Below, piece after piece: positions 59,447-64,000 of a DNA stretch of 64,000 bases. Below the pieces are notes generated by a model. The model did no database searches, had not been told where the DNA came from, and saw only the letters and a program-made list of their open reading frames with translations. The position numbers and the translations under genes are program-made. The first letter of the stretch is position 1. Every line of letters begins with the position of its first letter. This DNA comes from Agromyces allii (GTDB taxonomy: Bacteria; Actinomycetota; Actinomycetes; Actinomycetales; Microbacteriaceae), in NCBI RefSeq assembly GCF_009749385.1, contig NZ_WBIN01000012.1:1-64000 (forward strand), given 5' to 3'.

Positions 59447-60613
59447 TCAGGCACCCCAGCCGGCCTGCACGCCGCCGACGCGGTCGGCGGCGATCTGCGC
59501 GAGGTAGCCCGACTCGGCGAAAGCCTTCATCGGGTCGGCGGGCAGTCCGCGCGACTCGCGCCACTCGGCGAGGGCGGGGCGCACGTCGGTGTAGAAGGCG
59601 TCCATGAACACGCGGTTGGCCTCGAGCACGTCGCCCGAGCGCTGCGCAGCGGCCAGCGCCGCGCCGTCGACGAGCAGCGCGCGCGCCGTCATCTCCTGCA
59701 CGTTCAGCACCGAGCGGATCTGGCCGGGCACCTTGTCCTCCACGTTGTGGCACTGGTCGAGCATGAACGCGACGTCGGGGTTGTTCAGGCCCCCGCCGCG
59801 GATCACCTCGTACAGGATGCGGAACAGCTGGAACGGGTCGGCCGCGCCCACGATGAGGTCGTCGTCGGCGTAGAAGCGCGAGTTGAAGTCGAACGAGCCG
59901 AGCTTGCCGAGGCGCAGCAGCTGCATGACGATGAACTCGATGTTCGTGCCGGGCGCGTGGTGGCCCGTGTCGAGGCAGACCATGGCCTTGTCGCCGAGCG
60001 CGGCCACCTGGGCGTAGCTCGTACCCCAGTCGGGAACGTCGGTGTGGTAGAACGCCGGCTCGAAGAACTTGTACTCGAGCACGAGGCGCTGCTCGTCGCC
60101 GAGGCGCGCGTAGATCTCGGCGAGCGACTCGTGCAGGCGGTCCTGGCGGCCGCGGAGGTCGGCCTGGCCGGGGTAGTTCGAGCCCTCGGCGAGCCAGATC
60201 TTGAGGTCGCGCGACCCGGTCGCGTGCATGACGTCGATGCACTCGAGGTGGTGGTCGATGGCCTTGCGGCGCACCGCCGCGTCTTCGTGGGTGAGGGCGC
60301 CGAACTTGTAGTCGTCGTCCTGGAAGGTGTTCGAGTTGATCGTGCCGAGCTGCACGCCCAGGCCCTCGGCGTGCGCGCGCAGGTCGTCGTAGGAGTCGAC
60401 CTTGTCCCACGGGATGTGCAGGGCGACCGTCGGCGCGAGGGCCGTGAACTTCTGCACCTGCGCGGCATCCGCGATCTTCTCGTAGGGGTCGCGGGGGGTG
60501 CCGGGCGTCGCGAACACCTTGAAGCGGGTGCCCGAGTTGCCGAACGCCCAGCTGGGCAGTTCGATGGCCTGCTGCTCGAGCTGGGCGAGCTGGTCTGCGG
60601 AGAAGATGCTCAC
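59447..60613 (-). CDS. rhaI: L-rhamnose isomerase
   Basis: The 388-residue TIM-barrel isomerase converts L-rhamnose to L-rhamnulose with a divalent metal. It belongs to the RhaI (Pseudomonas stutzeri-like) group rather than RhaA: VALHIPWDKVDSYDDLRAHA, LGTINSNTFQDDDYKFG, LKIWLAEGSNYPGQADL, EYKFFEPAFYHTDVPDWGT (metal-site Glu and His), CLDTGHHAPGTNIE, and GSFDFNSRFYADDDLIVG (metal-site Asp). Its start overlaps the rhaM stop by four bases. Confidence 0.95.
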   Translation of the reverse strand: MSIFSADQLAQLEQQAIELPSWAFGNSGTRFKVFATPGTPRDPYEKIADAAQVQKFTALAPTVALHIPWDKVDSYDDLRAHAEGLGVQLGTINSNTFQDDDYKFGALTHEDAAVRRKAIDHHLECIDVMHATGSRDLKIWLAEGSNYPGQADLRGRQDRLHESLAEIYARLGDEQRLVLEYKFFEPAFYHTDVPDWGTSYAQVAALGDKAMVCLDTGHHAPGTNIEFIVMQLLRLGKLGSFDFNSRFYADDDLIVGAADPFQLFRILYEVIRGGGLNNPDVAFMLDQCHNVEDKVPGQIRSVLNVQEMTARALLVDGAALAAAQRSGDVLEANRVFMDAFYTDVRPALAEWRESRGLPADPMKAFAESGYLAQIAADRVGGVQAGWGA

Positions 60614-61110
60614 GAGTTGCTGCTTTCTGCGATGGGAGCGACGGATGCCGCGTGGTCGGTGGGGGTCTGAGGGGCGACGGATGCCGCGGGGCCGGCGTCG
60701 CCGGAGGTTCCGGCGGTGGTGCCGGGTGCCGCGTGGCCGGCGGGCTCGGGCGCGAGGGCCGCGAGCTGGTCTTCGAGGTTGAACACCTCGGCGAGGCGCG
60801 GAGCGCCCTGGTCGGGCCGGGAGCCGTCGAGCGAGACGAAGAAGTCGGCCATCTCGGCCTCCCAGGCGGCGGTGCGCGGGTCGAGCTCGAGCGCGCGCTG
60901 CGATGCCGCGTCGTCGTCGGTCTCGTAGACGCCGATGAGCAGGCCGTCGGGGCGGAGGTAGAGCGAGTAGTTGCGGCGGCCGGAGTCCGCGATCGCGCGG
61001 AGCATCTCGGGCCAGACCGCGGCGTGGCGCTCGCGGTACTCGTCGAGGCGGGCGGGGTCGACCTGCAGCTGGAAGCAGACGCGTTCTGCTGCGTCGCGCT
61101 GGCTCGTCAT
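60610..61110 (-). CDS. rhaM: L-rhamnose mutarotase with extended C-terminal tail
   Basis: The core of this 166-residue protein (about 10-118) is the RhaM dimeric alpha+beta barrel: VCFQLQVDPARLDEYRERHAAVWPEML, NYSLYLRPDGLLIGVYET and AWEAEMADFFVSLD. It interconverts alpha- and beta-L-rhamnose. Family members are usually about 105-110 residues; the last 48 residues here are an Ala/Pro/Thr/Gly tail without known function. It is the first gene of the catabolic operon behind the promoter and operator at 61136-61178. Confidence 0.93.
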   Translation of the reverse strand: MTSQRDAAERVCFQLQVDPARLDEYRERHAAVWPEMLRAIADSGRRNYSLYLRPDGLLIGVYETDDDAASQRALELDPRTAAWEAEMADFFVSLDGSRPDQGAPRLAEVFNLEDQLAALAPEPAGHAAPGTTAGTSGDAGPAASVAPQTPTDHAASVAPIAESSNS

Positions 61111-61135
61111 CGAGCGTCTCCGTCCTGGTGGGTTA

Positions 61136-61147
61136 TGAATCGTTTCA
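61136..61147. promoter_or_regulatory. LacI-type operator TGAATCGTTTCA at the rhaM promoter
   Basis: TGAATCGTTTCA is close to the LacI-family consensus TGAAACGTTTCA, with a central CG and near-symmetric arms (one arm mismatch). It starts just after the -10 box of the minus-strand rhaM promoter, so a bound repressor would block initiation. No LacI gene is inside the window. Confidence 0.75.
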
Positions 61148-61149
61148 AG

Positions 61150-61178
61150 ACTCTACATGGAACTTGGGGCGAACGCAA
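61150..61178 (-). promoter_or_regulatory. rhaM-rhaB operon promoter, -35 TTGCGT, -10 TAGAGT
   Basis: On the minus strand TTGCGT (61178-61173) and TAGAGT (61155-61150) are separated by exactly 17 bases, a good sigma-70-type arrangement. The start point would fall in the LacI-type operator. It lies 40 bases before rhaM. Confidence 0.7.
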
Positions 61179-61260
61179 CGGGAATGCGCTTACCGTTCGT
61201 CCGGTCCGCTTGCGGGGGAGTGCGCGGACGAGCCGTTCGCCCGCACACGCCCCGAGACGG

Positions 61261-61297
61261 CCGAGGCCCGGCGGGGTGAACCGCCGCCGGGCCTCGG
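61261..61297 (-). terminator. Terminator hairpin after rhaS
   Basis: CCGAGGCCCGGCGG (61261-61274) and CCGCCGGGCCTCGG (61284-61297) form a perfect 14-bp stem with a 9-nt loop, 14 bases after the rhaS stop. It lacks a U-tract, as is common in GC-rich actinobacteria. It separates the uptake genes from the catabolic operon. Confidence 0.85.
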
Positions 61298-61310
61298 GTG
61301 CGGCATCCGA

Positions 61311-62345
61311 TCAGAAATCGAAGTCCGCGATGTTGTCGGCGTTGAACTCGAACGGGTCGCCGAGGAGCACGACGCCGTCGGCGCCGACCGTGTACTCGCC
61401 GAGCTTGCCCGCGTCGAACGTGTCGCCCTCTGCGCCGGTGATGTCGCCCTCGATGAGCGCCTTCGCCGCATAGGCGGTGAGGTAGCCGAGGTCGGCCGGG
61501 TTCCACAGCGCGAACGCGGTGATGGTGCCGTCCTCGACGTACTCGCGCAGCTGGTTCGGCGTGCCGAGACCGGTCAGCGCGACCTTGCCCTTGTACTCCG
61601 AGGTCGAGAGGTAGCGCGCCGCAGCCGCGATGCCGACCGTCGTGGGCGAGATGATGCCCTTGAGGTCGGGGTGGGTCTGCAGCAGTGCCGCCGTCTTGTC
61701 GAACGACGTCTGGTCGTCGTCGTCGCCGTAGACGGTCTCGACGAGCGTGATGTCGGGGTAGTCGCTCGCGAGGTACGTCTCCATCAGGTCGATCCAGGCG
61801 TTCTGGTTCGTCGCGTTCGCGGATGCCGAGAGGATCGCGATCTCGCCCGATCCGCCGATCTGGTCGGCGATGAGGTCGACCTGCACCTTGGCGATGCCCT
61901 CTGCATCGGCCTGGTTGATGAACAGGTCGCGGCAGTCGGGGTTCGTGTCGGAGTCGAAGGTGACGACCTTGACGCCGGCATCGCGCGCCTCGTTCAGCGC
62001 GTCGCAGATGGCCTCGGGGTCGTTCGCCGAGACGGCGATCGCGCCGACGCCCTGCTGGGTGAGCGTGTTGATGTAGCTCACCTGCGCGTCGGGCGTGGCT
62101 TCGGCGGGGCCGACCTCGGCGAAGGTGCCCTTGAACTCGTCGATGGCCTCCTTGGCTCCCGACGAGGAGGTGTCGAAGTACGGGTTGCCGAGGTTCTTCG
62201 GCAGGAACGTGATGGCGAGGTTGTCGCTGCCGCCACCGTCGCCCGAACCCGAACCGGAGTCGCCGGCGGCGCAGCCGGTCGCGATGAGCGCGACGCTCAC
62301 CGCGAGTGCGGCCAGGGCCGCTGCGCGGGACTTCTTGTGAAACAT
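61311..62345 (-). CDS. rhaS: Rhamnose ABC transporter substrate-binding lipoprotein
   Basis: The 344-residue protein has a lipoprotein signal (LIATGC, lipidated Cys25), a Gly/Ser/Asp linker and a periplasmic-binding-protein type I fold (about 45-340) of the RhaS/sugar-binding group (PKNLGNPYFDTSSSGAKEA, VSANDPEAICDALNEARDAGVKVVTFDSDTN, ISPTTVGIAAAARYLS). It captures rhamnose outside the membrane for the RhaTPQ importer. It follows rhaQ on the same strand (63-bp gap) and is closed by a terminator. Confidence 0.94.
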   Translation of the reverse strand: MFHKKSRAAALAALAVSVALIATGCAAGDSGSGSGDGGGSDNLAITFLPKNLGNPYFDTSSSGAKEAIDEFKGTFAEVGPAEATPDAQVSYINTLTQQGVGAIAVSANDPEAICDALNEARDAGVKVVTFDSDTNPDCRDLFINQADAEGIAKVQVDLIADQIGGSGEIAILSASANATNQNAWIDLMETYLASDYPDITLVETVYGDDDDQTSFDKTAALLQTHPDLKGIISPTTVGIAAAARYLSTSEYKGKVALTGLGTPNQLREYVEDGTITAFALWNPADLGYLTAYAAKALIEGDITGAEGDTFDAGKLGEYTVGADGVVLLGDPFEFNADNIADFDF

Positions 62346-62408
62346 CGTTGTTTTCCCTTCATCGGTGGTGGTCGATGGGTGATCGCATCGACACGCGTGC
62401 GCGGGCGG

Positions 62409-63467
62409 TCACCCTGCTGCGGAAGCCTTCGCGCGCGCGGTTCCCCCTGGTGCCCTGCGTTTCGTGCGCAGCCAAGCCAGGAAGCTGTTGGACACCACGG
62501 AGGCCACGAGGAGCACCCCTGTGATGATGTTGATGACGTCGGAGGTGACGTTCGCGAGGCGCAGGGCGCTCGCGAGGATGCCGATCAGCAGCACGCCGGC
62601 GATGACGCCGTGGATCGCGCCGCGACCGCCGAAGACCGAGACGCCGCCGAGCACGACCGCCGCGATGACCTGGAGCTCGAGGCCGGTCGCGTTGTCGCCG
62701 CGGGCGCTGCCGAATCGGAGCGTGTAGTAGACGCCCGCGAGTGCCGCGATGGTGCCCGAGAGCACGAACAGCACGAGCTTCGTGCGCTCGACGTGCACCC
62801 CCGAGAAGCGGGCCGCCGTCTTCGAGAGGCCGATCGCGTAGATGCCCCGGCCGAACGGCGTGAAGTGCAGCAGCACGACGAACACCACGAGCAGCACGAG
62901 GAAGAGCAGCAGCACGGCCGGCACGTTCGAACCGCCGAGCTTCATCTTCGCGAGGTCGGTCCAGAACTCGGGGAAGTCGGTCACCGCGGTCGTGCCGAGC
63001 AGGCCGACCGCGAGACCGCGGTAGAGCGCGAGCGTGCCGATCGTGACCGCGAGCGAGGGCAGGCCCACGACCGTGACCAGGAACCCGTTGACGGCTCCGG
63101 CGATCGCGCCGGCCACGAGCGCCACGACGATCGCGAGCTCGAACGGCGCGCCGGCCTGGGTGAGCACGCCGATGAGCACGCTCGACAGGCCGACGACGCT
63201 CGCGACCGAGAGGTCGATCTCGCCCGTGATCATGATGAGCGTCATCGGCAGTGCGATGAGCAGGATCGGGGTGACGTCGAGGATCAGGTAGGTCAGGGTG
63301 ATCGGCTGCCCGAAGCCGCGCACGCTCACCGAGGCGACGACGGCGACGATGACGAGCAGGCCGACGATGGCCATCTCGCGGGTGAGCAGCAGGCGCTGCC
63401 AGAGCGGGCGGTCGTAGTCGCGGTACGTGCGCACGGGGGTGGCGGTGGAGGCGGTTGCGGTGGTCAT
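62409..63467 (-). CDS. rhaQ: Rhamnose ABC transporter permease
   Basis: The 352-residue membrane protein has the BPD_transp_2 (RbsC/AraH) pattern with about 10 spans: GEIDLSVASVVGLSSVL (the EIDLS motif), VNGFLVTVVGLPSLAVTIGTLALYRG, FGRGIYAIGLSKTAARFSGVHVERTKL and GGVSVFGGRGAIHGVIAG. It forms the import channel with rhaP. Its start overlaps the rhaP stop (TGATG), and GGGAGG precedes it. Confidence 0.93.
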   Translation of the reverse strand: MTTATASTATPVRTYRDYDRPLWQRLLLTREMAIVGLLVIVAVVASVSVRGFGQPITLTYLILDVTPILLIALPMTLIMITGEIDLSVASVVGLSSVLIGVLTQAGAPFELAIVVALVAGAIAGAVNGFLVTVVGLPSLAVTIGTLALYRGLAVGLLGTTAVTDFPEFWTDLAKMKLGGSNVPAVLLLFLVLLVVFVVLLHFTPFGRGIYAIGLSKTAARFSGVHVERTKLVLFVLSGTIAALAGVYYTLRFGSARGDNATGLELQVIAAVVLGGVSVFGGRGAIHGVIAGVLLIGILASALRLANVTSDVINIITGVLLVASVVSNSFLAWLRTKRRAPGGTARAKASAAG

Positions 63468-64000
63468 CAGTCGTCCTCCCTGGCCGCGATGAGCTTGCGT
63501 TTCTGGCGAACGGCCAGCACGCGGTCGAGCACGATGGCGCCGATGATGAGCACGCCGACCACGGCGCGCTGCCAGAAGTCGGGGATGCCGAGAATGGGCA
63601 GGGCGCGGTTGATGGTCAGGAGCAGCACGCCGCCGATCGCGGCGCCCCACACCGACCCGACGCCGCCCGTGATGGCGACGCCGCCGATGACGGCCGCACC
63701 GACCGCGTCGAGCTCCCAGCCGGCGCCCGCCTGCGAGTTCACGGTGCCGTAGCGGGCCGTGTAGAGCACGCCCGCGAGACCCGCGAGGGCGCCCGACGAG
63801 ACGAAGGCGATGAGCAGGCGGCGCGTGACGCGCAGGCCGTAGAGCTCGGCCGCGGCCGGGTCGGAGCCGATCGCGTAGAACTCGCGGCCGCCGCGGGTGT
63901 TCTTCATGATCCAGCCGATCACGACGAGCACGACGATCGCGATGATCGTGAGGATCGGGATCCACAGCACCTGGCCGGTGCCGAGGGCCAGGAAGTCCTT
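63467..64000 (-). CDS. rhaP: Rhamnose ABC transporter permease, N-terminus outside the window (partial)
   Basis: The frame is open to the window end at 64000 and shows the last 177 residues: NTRGGREFYAIGSDPAAAELYGLRVTRRL and GWELDAVGAAVIGGVAITGGVGSVWGAAIGG, the C-terminal half of a BPD_transp_2 permease. With rhaQ it should form the rhamnose channel. The ATPase rhaT would lie beyond the window. Confidence 0.9.
   Translation of the reverse strand, partial: KDFLALGTGQVLWIPILTIIAIVVLVVIGWIMKNTRGGREFYAIGSDPAAAELYGLRVTRRLLIAFVSSGALAGLAGVLYTARYGTVNSQAGAGWELDAVGAAVIGGVAITGGVGSVWGAAIGGVLLLTINRALPILGIPDFWQRAVVGVLIIGAIVLDRVLAVRQKRKLIAAREDD

Noticed and set aside
1..64000. CRISPR arrays, tRNA or rRNA genes, insertion sequences, integrases
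   Set aside because: No regularly spaced direct repeats, cloverleaf, rRNA motifs or transposase motifs were seen on either strand.

Overview
The window is a very GC-rich, densely coded actinobacterial chromosome segment. Several traits point to the family Microbacteriaceae (Agromyces- or Microbacterium-like): GAC/CTC/GCG-type codon use, Actinobacteria-style F420-linked and ROK/IclR/TetR gene families, DUF559 genes, GTCGAGTAG-type intergenic palindromes and the ubiquitous CGGATGYC/GRCATCCG motif. The family is inferred from these traits; no rRNA or marker gene is present. I found no tRNA, rRNA, CRISPR array or insertion sequence.

Layout. (1) 1-4.9 kb: tail of a solute-binding protein, a LysR regulator whose 3' end runs into a suspicious C/G homopolymer, and divergent putA (proline to glutamate). 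(2) 5-6.7 kb: divergent rimB-like protease and rimK-like glutamate ligase; the ligase carries an extra RCK_C (TrkA-C) domain. (3) 7-10 kb: an ion permease, an Lrp-GntR regulator pair and an F420-dependent oxidoreductase. (4) 10-19 kb: an island centred on a copper amine oxidase that appears split into two consecutive secreted proteins. They are followed by a DUF305 copper-type protein and a private signal peptidase I, face an APC permease/IclR operon, and are bracketed by two paralogous single-pass membrane proteins of unknown function. A DUF4097 lipoprotein closes the island. (5) 19-24 kb: peptide symporter, polyprenol-phosphate mannose synthase, drug-type MFS and AraC regulator. (6) 24-35.4 kb: two related sugar-type uptake modules, MFS-carboxylesterase-ROK on the minus strand and MFS-PAP2-GH3 beta-glucosidase on the plus strand, separated by a TetR-ROK-DUF805 operon. 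A TetR-type inverted repeat sits at one MFS promoter and a degenerate copy at the other. (7) 35.6-43 kb: small coiled-coil protein, lactate oxidation operon (lldR-lldD) with two perfect operators, NYN-domain protein, DUF1707 protein, DJ-1/PfpI protein, IclR regulator, and a DUF559 nuclease-like gene bracketed by two copies of a 66-nt hairpin repeat. (8) 43-54.8 kb: aldo/keto reductase, membrane alpha/beta hydrolase, two class C beta-lactamase-fold hydrolases, a hydroxyacid dehydrogenase, a TetR/PPOX-fold pair with twin operators, small membrane and lipoproteins, and a secreted M6 (immune inhibitor A) protease. (9) 55-64 kb: an L-rhamnose regulon on the minus strand, rhaP-rhaQ-rhaS (uptake), a terminator hairpin, a promoter with a LacI-type operator, then rhaM-rhaI-esterase-rhaD-rhaB with overlapping or nearly abutting genes.

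The genes suggest a free-living heterotroph feeding on plant or soil polymers (rhamnose, beta-glucosides, lactate, proline, amines, peptides). The best candidate for something not well described is the 11.1-15.0 kb two-protein copper amine oxidase with its maturation-type partners. Next come the AFGSGAS membrane paralogues with a shared promoter-like signature, and the hairpin-bracketed DUF559 gene.
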